DNA from: Paraburkholderia fungorum
GTDB lineage: Bacteria > Pseudomonadota > Gammaproteobacteria > Burkholderiales > Burkholderiaceae
Reading direction: 5' to 3'
Length of the DNA: 64,000 nt
Assembly: GCF_902833645.1 (NCBI RefSeq)
Contig: NZ_CADFGE010000003.1
Span: 682,001-746,000 of the forward strand
Below, piece after piece: positions 56,186 to 64,000 of the stretch (its first letter is position 1; each line of letters begins with the position of its first letter). Under the pieces are notes generated by a model that searched no databases, was not told where the DNA came from, and saw only the letters and a list, made by a program, of their open reading frames with translations. A program made the translations under genes and the position numbers.

Positions 56186-57250
56186 ATGACCGATACGCCC
56201 ACGCCCACCAGCAGCTCGCCCCGCCTCACCAGCCTGTCGCACGGCGGCGGCTGCGGCTGCAAGATCGCCCCCGGCCTGCTCGCCGACCTGCTCAAACGCA
56301 GCGCGCCGCTGCCGTTCTTTCCCGACCTGCTGGTCGGCAACGATACCGCCGACGACGCCGCCGTCTACCGGCTCAACGACGAGCAGGCGATCGTCGCCAC
56401 CACCGACTTCTTCATGCCGATCGTCGACGATCCGTTCGACTTCGGCCGGATCGCCGCCACCAATGCGCTGTCGGACGTCTACGCGATGGGCGGCAAGCCG
56501 ATCATGGCGCTGGCGATCGTCGGCATGCCGATCAATGTGCTGCCGCACGACGTGATCGCCGCCGTGCTGAAGGGCGGCGAGTCCGTCTGCGCGGAAGCCG
56601 GTATTCCCCTCGCCGGCGGCCATTCGATCGACTCGGTGGAACCGATTTATGGCCTGGTGGCGATCGGCGTGGTCGATCCGCGGCGTGTCAAACGCAATGC
56701 CGGTGCCCGAGCGGGCGACGTGCTGATCCTCGGCAAGCCGCTGGGCGTGGGCGTGCTGTCGGCGGCGTTGAAAAAAGACCGGCTCGATTCAAACGGTTAT
56801 GCCGCGATGATCGCGGCCACGACCAAACTCAACCGGCCGGGCGCGGCACTATCCGCGCTCGACGGCGTGCATGCACTCACGGACATCACCGGTTTTGGCT
56901 TGCTGGGCCATACGTTGGAATTGGCCCGCGGTTCGAATCTGACTGCCCGTGTGCGCTATGCGGACTTGCCTTGGTTGCCGGACGTGGTTGACTTCGCTGA
57001 AGCCGGGATTTTTACCGGCGCTTCGGGACGCAACTGGGACGCCTACGGTAAAGACATCGTGCTGCCGGCCTCACTGCCGTCGACGGCCCGTACCCTGCTC
57101 ACCGATCCGCAAACCTCCGGCGGCCTGCTGGTTTCGTGCGCACGGGACACGGTCGACGAGGTGCTCGCCCTGTTCCGCGCCGACGGTTTCGCCGACGCGC
57201 GGGTGATCGGCGACATGGTCAGCGGAGAAGGGCGAGTCGAAGTGCTCTAA
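56186..57250 (+). CDS. selD: Selenide, water dikinase (selenophosphate synthetase)
   Basis: A 354-residue SelD making selenophosphate from selenide and ATP, the selenium donor for both SelA and SelU. The catalytic Cys/Lys lie in SHGGGCGCKI (Cys rather than Sec). ATP-site segments DDAAVYRLNDEQAIVATTDF and AGGHSIDSVEPIYGLV, and TDITGFGLLGH, are present. ATG 56186 was chosen because homology begins there; the frame upstream is non-conserved. Divergent from the fdn operon. Confidence 0.95.
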   Translation: MTDTPTPTSSSPRLTSLSHGGGCGCKIAPGLLADLLKRSAPLPFFPDLLVGNDTADDAAVYRLNDEQAIVATTDFFMPIVDDPFDFGRIAATNALSDVYAMGGKPIMALAIVGMPINVLPHDVIAAVLKGGESVCAEAGIPLAGGHSIDSVEPIYGLVAIGVVDPRRVKRNAGARAGDVLILGKPLGVGVLSAALKKDRLDSNGYAAMIAATTKLNRPGAALSALDGVHALTDITGFGLLGHTLELARGSNLTARVRYADLPWLPDVVDFAEAGIFTGASGRNWDAYGKDIVLPASLPSTARTLLTDPQTSGGLLVSCARDTVDEVLALFRADGFADARVIGDMVSGEGRVEVL

Positions 57251-57379
57251 GGAGCCGGCCGGCTGGCGGACGAGCTGAACCTGAGCGCCCGAAGGCCCGG
57301 CTGGGCGGCCCGCCAGCCCGCATTCACGGCGCATGCGATAATTTCGCTTCTCCAGCCGGTCTGTTTCGCCCGTAACCCC

Positions 57380-58447
57380 TTGAAAAACCTACTCGTCAGC
57401 CTCGATCAAGCCGGTGATTTCGATGAAATCATCGACGTGCGCACGCCTCTCGAATTCGCCGAAGATCACATTCCCGGCGCGCTGAATGCGCCTGTGCTGA
57501 GCAACGAAGAGCGTGTGCTGGTCGGCACGACCTACAAGCAGGTTTCGCCGTTCGAAGGCACACGGATCGGCGCGGCGCTGGTGGCGCGCAACATCGCGCA
57601 CCATCTGGAAACGACGTTTGCCGACCGGCCGCGCAACTGGCGGCCGCTGATCTACTGCTGGCGCGGCGGAAAACGCTCGGGTTCGGTCACGACGCTCTTC
57701 AATATGATCGGCTGGCCGGCTCGCCAACTGGACGGCGGTTATAAGGCCTACCGGCGCGCGACACTGGACACGCTCGACGCATTGCCGAAACAGTTCAGGT
57801 ATATCGCACTGGTCGGCCCGACGGGCAGCGGCAAGACGCGTCTGCTCGAAGCGCTGCATCAGGCGGGCGCGCAGACGCTGGACCTCGAAGCATTGGCGGC
57901 GCATCGCGGCTCGCTGCTGGGCGCGTGGGCGGGTGTCGCCCAGCCGTCGCAGAAGCGCTTCGACACGTTGCTGGTGTGCGCCCTGCGCAGTTTCGATCCC
58001 CTGCGGCCGGTTTTCGTCGAAGCGGAGAGCCGGCGGATCGGTGCAATCACGCTGCCGCTCGCGCTTCTCGATACGTTTCACCAGGCCGCCTGCGTCGACG
58101 TGCTGTCGAGCCACGAAGACCGCGCGGCGTTCCTGCTGCACGACTATGCGCATCTGTTCGACGACCCCGAATCATTGAAAGCGCAACTGCAGAAGATGAT
58201 CGGCTTGCATAGCCGCGAACGTGTCATGGGCTGGCAAAAACTCGTCGATGAAAATAGCCGTGCTGAACTCGCGCGAGAACTGATCGAACGGCACTACGAT
58301 CCGGCCTACACGCGCAGCAGCCATCAGCATTTCGTCCGCCTGCCGGATGCACTGCCAATTCATTTCCGGCCCAATGACGCCGATGTCGTTGAACAGGCCA
58401 AAGCACTGCTTGCGCAACTCGATCACAGCGCGCTCGCTGTGATCTAA
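57380..58447 (+). CDS. selU: tRNA 2-selenouridine synthase
   Basis: A 355-residue SelU/MnmH (YbbB). An N-terminal rhodanese domain (IIDVRTPLEFAEDHIPGALN; active Cys in IYCWRGGKRSGS) is followed by a P-loop domain (GPTGSGKTRLLEAL). It replaces sulfur by selenium at the wobble 2-thiouridine of certain tRNAs using selenophosphate. A TTG start at 57380 is required; no ATG or GTG fits upstream. Together with selA-selC and selD, the window holds both known bacterial selenophosphate-using pathways. Confidence 0.93.
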   Translation: MKNLLVSLDQAGDFDEIIDVRTPLEFAEDHIPGALNAPVLSNEERVLVGTTYKQVSPFEGTRIGAALVARNIAHHLETTFADRPRNWRPLIYCWRGGKRSGSVTTLFNMIGWPARQLDGGYKAYRRATLDTLDALPKQFRYIALVGPTGSGKTRLLEALHQAGAQTLDLEALAAHRGSLLGAWAGVAQPSQKRFDTLLVCALRSFDPLRPVFVEAESRRIGAITLPLALLDTFHQAACVDVLSSHEDRAAFLLHDYAHLFDDPESLKAQLQKMIGLHSRERVMGWQKLVDENSRAELARELIERHYDPAYTRSSHQHFVRLPDALPIHFRPNDADVVEQAKALLAQLDHSALAVI

Positions 58448-58474
58448 TCAAAAAAAACCAACGCTAAGACCATC

Positions 58475-59530
58475 ATGCAATCAACCCTTCGACAGCCCCG
58501 CGTCGCCCTTGGCTGGATCGTATTTCTGCTGATCGCCGTCGTCGGCCTCTTCTACGTGAAGTGGTTCCCGTACTACAACCGCGCCTTCGTTGCCGCGAGC
58601 CAGCACTCCATCGGCAAGTCGATCCTGATGGGCACGTCATCGAGCGCGCCGGCGGCATCGTGGCAGGCGGCCATCAATTACGCGCTGGCCTACGGTAAGG
58701 CGATCTGGCAAGCCATGGTGCTTGGCCTTCTGCTGGGCTCGGCGGTGCAGGCGCTGATTCCGCCGCAGTGGGTCGCCCGTGCGCTCGGCCGGACCGACTT
58801 CAGCAGCGTGGTGAAGGGTGGCCTGTTGTCGTTGCCGGGCATGATGTGCACGTGCTGCGCGGCGCCGGTCGTGGCCGGTTTGCGCGCCCGCCAGGCGGCT
58901 CCGGGCGCGGCGATTGCGTTCTGGCTCGGTAACACCGCTCTCAACCCGGCCACGCTAATCTTCATGGGTTTCGTGCTCGGCTGGCAATGGATGGGCTTGC
59001 GGCTCATCCTCGGCCTCGTGACGGTGTTCGGCCTCGGCTATCTGGTGAATCGGATGGTGACGCCGCAAGAAGCCGAAGCCTCGCGCGAAGCGATGGCGCA
59101 ACTCGTCACCACCGACAACCCGGGTACCGCGTTCACACGCTGGGTAAAAATCCTCGGCACCATGACGCTGCGGCTGATTCCTGAATACATCGTGCTGGTG
59201 CTGATTCTCGGCGCGGCGCGGGCATGGCTGTTTCCGCACATTGGACCCGGCATCGACAACAGCCTGCTGTGGATCGTCGCTTTGTCGATTGCCGGCACCT
59301 TGTTCGTGATCCCGACCGCGGGCGAAGTGCCGATCATCCAGGCCATGCTGTCGTTCGGCATGGCCGCCGGCCCGGCCGGGGCGTTGCTGATGACGTTGCC
59401 GCTGATCAGCGTGCCGTCCATGGCGATGCTCGGCCGCTCATTTCCGAAGCGCGTGCTGACGGTGGTCGCACTCGCGGTTGTGGTTTGCGGAGTGGTCAGC
59501 GGCTTGCTGGCTGTCGCATTGGGGTTTTAG
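58475..59530 (+). CDS. DUF318/ArsP-like permease
   Basis: A 351-residue polytopic membrane protein with about eight helices. The conserved GMMCTCCAAPVVAGLR motif is near residue 125, and PTAGEVPIIQAML near 285, both typical of the YraQ/DUF318/ArsP_1 permease family. Some family members export methylated arsenicals. Here it follows selU by 27 bases and precedes a tiny membrane ORF. The location suggests transport of a selenium species, which is inference. The Cys motif could bind a soft ligand. Confidence 0.82.
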   Translation: MQSTLRQPRVALGWIVFLLIAVVGLFYVKWFPYYNRAFVAASQHSIGKSILMGTSSSAPAASWQAAINYALAYGKAIWQAMVLGLLLGSAVQALIPPQWVARALGRTDFSSVVKGGLLSLPGMMCTCCAAPVVAGLRARQAAPGAAIAFWLGNTALNPATLIFMGFVLGWQWMGLRLILGLVTVFGLGYLVNRMVTPQEAEASREAMAQLVTTDNPGTAFTRWVKILGTMTLRLIPEYIVLVLILGAARAWLFPHIGPGIDNSLLWIVALSIAGTLFVIPTAGEVPIIQAMLSFGMAAGPAGALLMTLPLISVPSMAMLGRSFPKRVLTVVALAVVVCGVVSGLLAVALGF

Positions 59531-59533
59531 GGC

Positions 59534-59668
59534 ATGAAACGCATTGCAGCATTCGCCGCGACGAGCTGGTCGGCCGCGGCCCTTCTCTACTTCGGACAGC
59601 ATTCGGTAGCGCTGATCGTGATCAGCGGGGTGGTCGCGCTGGCCGGCTTCGATCTGTTCCGGCCGTAA
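59534..59668 (+). CDS. 44-residue membrane protein after the permease
   Basis: Begins MKRIAAFAATSWSAAALLYF and ends LAGFDLFRP. It has two short hydrophobic stretches and no long polar region. It begins three bases after the permease stop and is almost certainly translated with it. Possibly a small permease subunit. Confidence 0.6.
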   Translation: MKRIAAFAATSWSAAALLYFGQHSVALIVISGVVALAGFDLFRP

Positions 59669-59724
59669 GGCGCGATACGTTCGCGCGGCCAGCCGGATTC
59701 TTCGGCGCCGCGCCGACGCGCGAC

Positions 59725-61035
59725 CTACGTTGAACGAATCGTCGCCGACTCGAGCACCATCCTGCGCCGCGCACCGATCAGCGCGGCGAGCGCGGTGCCA
59801 ATCCCCAACGCGAACAGGCACGCCGTAGGCACCAGCATCGGCGCGACCTGACTGTGCGCCACCTTGCCGACGTAAGGCATCAGATTCTGTCCGGCAAAGC
59901 CGCCCAGATTGCCGATCGCGTTGATCGCCGCCACGCTCGCCGCGGCTCTTGCGCCCGAGAAGAAGCGCGGGGGCAACGACCAGAAACACGGATAGAGCAA
60001 CGGAATGCACGCCCCGCCTAGACATAGCGCGGCAAAGCGCAACGACGCGGTCGGCAAGATCAGGCTCGACGCGAAGCACACGACGCCGATGCCGGCCACC
60101 CCGCTCATCGCCTTCAGCACGACGCGCTCACGTTTGAGCTTACCGGGCAGCCACAGCAGAAGCAGCGTCGCGAGCGCCCACGGAATCATGTTCAACACAC
60201 CGTTGAGCGACGACGATACGCCATCGCTTTTCAGCAGCGTCGGCATCCAGTAAGTCACGCCGTACAACGACGTCGACATCAACATGTATGTCAGCGCGAA
60301 CATGAGAACCTTCGGATCGAGTAGCGCGCCCCAAGGCCGGCTCGATTTGGCGTCTTCCGACGCTTCCCGCTTCAGCGCGGCAACGACGACATCCTTCTCC
60401 TGCTGCGAGAGAAACGGCGCGTCCTGCACTGAATTCGGCAAGAACCTGAGCGCGACAAACGCAATCAGAATGGCGGGAATACCGGTGGCGATAAACACCC
60501 ACTGCCAGCCCGCGAAGCCCCATGTACCGCCCAACGTCAGCAGAAGACCGCCCACCAGCGAGCCCAGCATGTTGGCGAGCGAACTGCCCAGTGTGAAGAA
60601 GCCGAGCACTTTGGTGCGATAGCTTTGTGGGAACCACTGCGTCAGGTAGTAGATGACGCCGGGATAAAAACCGGCTTCGGCCACACCCAGTGCGAAGCGA
60701 AACGAATAGAAGACGGGCAGCGAGCGCGCGAATGCCATCAGTACCGTGACCACGCCCCAGGTCATCATGATGCGGGCGAGCCAGGTCCGGGCGCCGAAAC
60801 GATGCAGCGCCAGCGTGCTGGGCACCTCGAAAATAAGGTAGCCGATGAAGAAGAGCGAAGCCCCCAGCCCGTATGAAGCTTCCGTCATGCCAAGGGCATG
60901 CACCATCTCCAGCTTGGCGAAACCGACGTTCTGGCGGTCGATAAACGAAATCAGAAACATGACGATCAGCAGCGGCATCAGCCGCCACGCCATCTTCCTC
61001 ATTACCTGCTGCTCAAATCCTGCCTGCGTAGACAT
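59725..61035 (-). CDS. MFS transporter, anion:cation symporter (ACS) type
   Basis: A 436-residue MFS protein of the ACS family, which imports organic anions such as phthalate, hexuronates or tartrate. It has 12 helices. The first helix signature MPLLIVMFLISFIDRQNVGF and the loop RFGARTWLARIMMTWG are typical. Its promoter region carries a near-copy of the GntR palindrome (61128-61154), so the upstream GntR gene probably controls it. Confidence 0.92.
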   Translation of the reverse strand: MSTQAGFEQQVMRKMAWRLMPLLIVMFLISFIDRQNVGFAKLEMVHALGMTEASYGLGASLFFIGYLIFEVPSTLALHRFGARTWLARIMMTWGVVTVLMAFARSLPVFYSFRFALGVAEAGFYPGVIYYLTQWFPQSYRTKVLGFFTLGSSLANMLGSLVGGLLLTLGGTWGFAGWQWVFIATGIPAILIAFVALRFLPNSVQDAPFLSQQEKDVVVAALKREASEDAKSSRPWGALLDPKVLMFALTYMLMSTSLYGVTYWMPTLLKSDGVSSSLNGVLNMIPWALATLLLLWLPGKLKRERVVLKAMSGVAGIGVVCFASSLILPTASLRFAALCLGGACIPLLYPCFWSLPPRFFSGARAAASVAAINAIGNLGGFAGQNLMPYVGKVAHSQVAPMLVPTACLFALGIGTALAALIGARRRMVLESATIRST

Positions 61036-61127
61036 GTCCGCTCCGGTTTTCTCGCCGGCCGCCGTCGACGCTCGTCAGGCGGCAGGTCAGCCGCTACGTC
61101 GACAGAATTTGAGGGAACGGCCAGATT

Positions 61128-61154
61128 GATGTAGTCATATATATGTTTATATGA
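61128..61154. promoter_or_regulatory. Second GntR-type operator
   Basis: GATGTAGTCATATATATG followed by TTTATATGA. The left half and centre match the 62102-62137 palindrome exactly, and the right arm carries three mismatches. It lies about 95 bases before the ACS transporter ATG. Confidence 0.65.
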
Positions 61155-61203
61155 ACTGGCGTCGAGCGCCATGAGGTGATACCCCAATAGGCGCGTACGG
61201 TCT

Positions 61204-61257
61204 GCGGGATGCCAGCGGAGCGCTGGGTCAGCGGGATTCCAGCGGAGCGCTGGCTTA
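61204..61257 (-). repeat. Tandem 27-bp hairpin repeat after gntR
   Basis: Two head-to-tail 27-base units differ at three or four positions. Each contains the inverted repeat CCAGCG-GAG-CGCTGG. They begin at the gntR stop codon. No T-tract follows, so they may act as an mRNA-end stabiliser, a weak terminator or a REP-like element. Confidence 0.7.
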
Positions 61258-62007
61258 GCGGATTTCCACCTGGTACTGAAACGTCGTGGCGGCGCCGCGA
61301 GTGCTGCGCCATTCGAACGGCGTGCCGGCGAAGTCCGACGCGACACGCTGAACCTGAATAACGGGGCTGCCGGCCGCTATATCGAGAAGCGAAGCATCTT
61401 CGGACGTGGCCTGTTCTACATTTAGAATTTCCGTGGCGGACGCCACGATCTGCCGGCACAGACGTTCGTACAACGGATACAGCAGGTCTTCGAAATCGCC
61501 AAGCGGGAGCGTGGCCAAGGGTTCGAAACGCGCACGCGGCAACCAGATTTCTTCCGACAGAACCGCCTGACCTTCAATCAGGCGCACACGCGACAAATGG
61601 ATCGCTTTCTCGGCGGCTTTCATTCCCAAAGCAGCGCGAATTTCTTCGCGGGGCTTGACGATTTCGCGCTTGAGCACGCGCGCTGTCGGCCGCACCGGTT
61701 TGCCGTCGCGCGACTTGAAGCGGAAGAAGCGAAACAGCGACGAATCGAAACGCGGCCGCCGGATGAAGGTGCCCTTGCCCTGGCTGCGCGTGAGCACGCC
61801 GTCGGCAACGAGCAGATCAATCGCCTTGCGAACCGTTCCGGTGGAGACGTTGTAGAACTGCCCCAACTCCGCCTCTGTGGCAATGGCTTCCTCGAGCGCC
61901 CATTCGCCTGCAGCAATGCGGCCGACCAGATCGTCACGTAATTGCTGATAACGGGGCAGCCGATCGTCCGGCTTGGTCACAAAAGAGGCCGCTTGCATGG
62001 TGCTCAT
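61255..62007 (-). CDS. GntR-family transcriptional regulator (HutC/UTRA type)
   Basis: A 250-residue regulator. The N-terminal winged helix (YQQLRDDLVGRIAAGEWALE, then FYNVSTGTVRKAIDLLVADG) is followed by a UTRA ligand-binding domain from about residue 90 to the end (SPVIQVQRVASDFAGTPFEW). It lies between two divergently placed MFS genes whose control regions carry matching palindromes. The start codon lacks a strong ribosome site; a second ATG lies three codons in. Confidence 0.92.
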   Translation of the reverse strand: MSTMQAASFVTKPDDRLPRYQQLRDDLVGRIAAGEWALEEAIATEAELGQFYNVSTGTVRKAIDLLVADGVLTRSQGKGTFIRRPRFDSSLFRFFRFKSRDGKPVRPTARVLKREIVKPREEIRAALGMKAAEKAIHLSRVRLIEGQAVLSEEIWLPRARFEPLATLPLGDFEDLLYPLYERLCRQIVASATEILNVEQATSEDASLLDIAAGSPVIQVQRVASDFAGTPFEWRSTRGAATTFQYQVEIR

Positions 62008-62101
62008 ATAGTTGTTCAGAGGAGTAACTACTGTACAACATCGCGCGACAACGACGTGAGCAAGGGTTAATACTCAATGACTTTCCACGACGTTACGGCG
62101 A

Positions 62102-62137
62102 TCATTCATGTAGTCATATATATGACTACATGAATGA
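62102..62137. promoter_or_regulatory. 36-bp perfect palindrome, GntR operator
   Basis: A perfect 36-base inverted repeat with centre ATATAT and arms containing TCATGTAGTCAT. It lies between gntR and the rightward MFS gene and overlaps an ATG at 62130, which is thereby an unlikely start. The same core occurs with mismatches at 61128-61154. Confidence 0.85.
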
Positions 62138-62153
62138 CATAACGGAGACGGCT

Positions 62154-63452
62154 ATGTTCACGTGGTACAAGCAGGGCACGCCCCTGGAACGCAACACATT
62201 TTGGGGATGCTTTGCGGGTTGGGGGCTCGACGCGCTCGACGTGCAGATGTTCACCCTGGCCATTCCTGCGATCATTGCCGCGTACGGCATCGACCATACG
62301 CAGGCGGGCGCGATCAGCAGCGTGACGCTGATATCTTCGGCGCTGGGCGGTTGGATCGCGGGGGCCTTGTCGGACCGCATCGGCCGCGTCCGGACCTTGC
62401 AATTGACGATCCTGTGGTTTGCCGGCTTCACGTTCCTCTGCGCGTTCGCGCAAAACTTCCCGCAACTGCTGGTTCTCAAGGCGCTGCAAGGATTCGGGTT
62501 TGGCGGCGAGTGGGCAGCAGGCGCGGTATTGATGGCGGAAACCATTCGTACCGAACATCGCGGCAAGGCTATGGGCGCCGTGCAAAGCGCCTGGGCGGTT
62601 GGCTGGGGCGCGGCCGTGCTGGTGTATGCCGTGGCGTTCTCCTGGTTGCCGTCGGACACCGCATGGCGCGTGATGTTCGCCGTCGGCCTGGTGCCGGCCG
62701 GCCTGGTTCTATTCGTACGGCGCAATCTGAAGGAGCCGGCGCGCGTCGCGCCGGTAAGCAGCGCACCCAGCCCCTCCGTGCTCGGGCAGATCACCCAGGT
62801 TTTCCAGCCGCGTGTGCTCAAAACCACCGTGATCGGCGCCGTGCTCGGCACCGGCGCGCATGGCGGGTACTACGCGATCATGAGCTGGCTGCCCACCTTC
62901 CTTGCGAAAGAGCGGCACCTGTCGGTTCTGAACACCGGCGGTTATCTGGCGGTTGTCATCGTAGCGTTCTGGTGCGGTTGCATGGCGAGCGCCTATCTGC
63001 TCGATCGCATTGGGCGGCGGCGCAATATCGCCCTCTTCGCGTTCTGCTGCATCGTCACGGTTCTCGCTTATGTCATGCTGCCGTTGACCAACACGCAAAT
63101 GCTCGTGCTCGGCTTCCCACTCGGCTTGTTCGCCGCGGGCATTCCTGCCAGCCTCGGTCCGCTTTTCAACGAACTGTATCCGGCCGACATGCGCGGCACG
63201 GGGGTCGGATTCTGCTACAACTTCGGACGGATCGCCTCGGCGGGCTTCCCTGTCCTCGTCGGCTACATGAGTCATTCGATGTCTCTCGGCATGGCAATCG
63301 GCATCGATGCTGCCATTGCTTACGGCCTCGCGATGGTCGCGGTGTTGCTGCTTCCCGAGACCCGCGGTAAGCGTCTGCGTGGCGTGGTCGCTGAATCGGC
63401 ACCCGATGCCGTCGACTCTGCGCGCCTGAACCTGGACACGCCGCGGAACTGA
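62154..63452 (+). CDS. MFS transporter, aromatic-acid/sialate:H+ symporter type
   Basis: A 432-residue MFS protein with 12 helices. The segment GWGLDALDVQMFTLAIPAII and the loop ALSDRIGRVRTLQL are typical of metabolite:H+ symporters of the AAHS/SHS group. ATG 62154 has GGAG seven bases upstream; the earlier ATG at 62130 lies inside the operator. It precedes an amidohydrolase gene by two bases, so uptake and hydrolysis of a cyclic or aromatic acid are likely coupled. Confidence 0.9.
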   Translation: MFTWYKQGTPLERNTFWGCFAGWGLDALDVQMFTLAIPAIIAAYGIDHTQAGAISSVTLISSALGGWIAGALSDRIGRVRTLQLTILWFAGFTFLCAFAQNFPQLLVLKALQGFGFGGEWAAGAVLMAETIRTEHRGKAMGAVQSAWAVGWGAAVLVYAVAFSWLPSDTAWRVMFAVGLVPAGLVLFVRRNLKEPARVAPVSSAPSPSVLGQITQVFQPRVLKTTVIGAVLGTGAHGGYYAIMSWLPTFLAKERHLSVLNTGGYLAVVIVAFWCGCMASAYLLDRIGRRRNIALFAFCCIVTVLAYVMLPLTNTQMLVLGFPLGLFAAGIPASLGPLFNELYPADMRGTGVGFCYNFGRIASAGFPVLVGYMSHSMSLGMAIGIDAAIAYGLAMVAVLLLPETRGKRLRGVVAESAPDAVDSARLNLDTPRN

Positions 63453-63454
63453 TC

Positions 63455-64000
63455 ATGAGCGACCCTGCATTGCTCGCGCAGTCCCGCGGTTGCCGCGTCG
63501 ACACTCACGCGCACGTCTTCGAAAGAGGCTTACCGCTCACGGATGGCCGGCGCTACGCGCCGGACTACGACGCGACGCTCGACACCTATTTGCAGCTCCT
63601 GAACGCGCACGGCATCGAGCGTGCGGTTCTGGTGCAGCCGAGCTTTCTCGGGACGGACAATCGCTACCTGCTGCAAGCACTATCGCGAGACAGGCGTCGC
63701 TTGAGGGGCGTAGCGGTGGTCACGCCCGACGTGTCCGAAAAAGAGCTGGCGGCGCTGCACGCGCAAGGCGTAACCGGCATACGCCTCAATCTGATCGGTC
63801 AGGCGTTGCCCGATCTGGCAACGAATTCGTGGACGCCGTTGCTTGAACGATTGTCGGAACTGGGTTGGCACGTCGAATTACACCGCAATGCGCAAGATCT
63901 GGCGCCACTGCTCGACCAGTTGCTGAAGGCCGGAGTACCTGTGGTCGTCGATCATTTTGGACGCCCCGACCCTCAGAAAGGCGTGCACGACCCCGGCTTC
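63455..64000 (+). CDS. Amidohydrolase family 2 protein, cut at window end
   Basis: The first 182 codons of a TIM-barrel amidohydrolase. The metal-binding motif DTHAHVFE is near residue 16, followed by RAVLVQPSFLGTDNRYLL and GVTGIRLNLIG; VVDHFGRPDP is reached at the edge. This pattern fits the 2-pyrone-4,6-dicarboxylate lactonase-like group. Start ATG 63455 lies two bases after the MFS stop. The gene continues beyond the window. Confidence 0.88.
   Translation, partial: MSDPALLAQSRGCRVDTHAHVFERGLPLTDGRRYAPDYDATLDTYLQLLNAHGIERAVLVQPSFLGTDNRYLLQALSRDRRRLRGVAVVTPDVSEKELAALHAQGVTGIRLNLIGQALPDLATNSWTPLLERLSELGWHVELHRNAQDLAPLLDQLLKAGVPVVVDHFGRPDPQKGVHDPGF

Noticed and set aside
1..64000. CRISPR array or intact insertion sequence
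   Set aside because: No regularly spaced repeats, no transposase motifs and no Cas proteins were seen.

Overview
The window reads as a high-GC beta-proteobacterial chromosome, most likely Paraburkholderia, Burkholderia or Caballeronia. This rests on codon and base use, a complete selenocysteine/formate dehydrogenase locus, dense catabolic operons and P4-type integrases at tRNA genes. No ribosomal RNA, CRISPR array or intact insertion sequence was seen.

Layout. (1) 1-15.3 kb, catabolic cluster 1. A leftward operon (RidA, DUF1329, DUF1302, RND/MMPL, YCF48-like, FAD oxidoreductase, SDR, cut gene) diverges from an MFS transporter. A rightward phytanoyl-CoA-dioxygenase-like gene, a TetR gene and a NicA2-like flavin amine oxidase follow. 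(2) 15.3-19.7 kb, mobile-element debris: a hydrolase C-terminal scrap, TraL/ParA-like and TraK-like mobilisation genes, a doubly frameshifted tyrosine integrase, tRNA-Leu(UAA) and a chemoreceptor pseudogene. (3) 19.7-23.1 kb: HiPIP and pntAB. (4) 23.2-44.6 kb, catabolic cluster 2, all leftward. It has two operons that each pair a Tat-exported flavin amine oxidase with a diheme cytochrome c. It also has a CoA-ligase/thiolase/reductase operon, an acyl-CoA dehydrogenase, a TetR regulator, and a second copy of the RidA-DUF1329-DUF1302-RND-YCF48 block headed by a second dioxygenase. (5) 44.6-46.3 kb: integrase relics beside tRNA-Sec. (6) 46.3-55.4 kb: selB, selA, fdhE and a three-subunit formate dehydrogenase with an in-frame UGA and SECIS. 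(7) 55.7-59.7 kb: a small exported protein, selD, selU, a DUF318/ArsP-type permease and a 44-residue membrane ORF. (8) 59.7-64 kb: a GntR-controlled pair of MFS transporters and the start of an amidohydrolase gene.

How it may work together. The two clusters look like parallel pathways for uptake and oxidation of a hydrophobic amine, which is an inference. An outer-membrane barrel (DUF1302), a periplasmic LolA-like protein (DUF1329), a beta-propeller (YCF48-like) and an RND pump would handle the substrate. Flavin amine oxidases would dehydrogenate it, with cytochrome c as likely acceptor in cluster 2, and RidA would hydrolyse the imine or enamine. CoA ligase, acyl-CoA dehydrogenase and thiolase would take the carbon skeleton to central metabolism. 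Each cluster has its own TetR gene and its own repeated promoter-operator sequence: five near-identical promoter cores in cluster 2 and three shared boxes in cluster 1. This two-copy, two-regulon amine/CoA system is the best candidate here for something undescribed. The substrate cannot be read from sequence.
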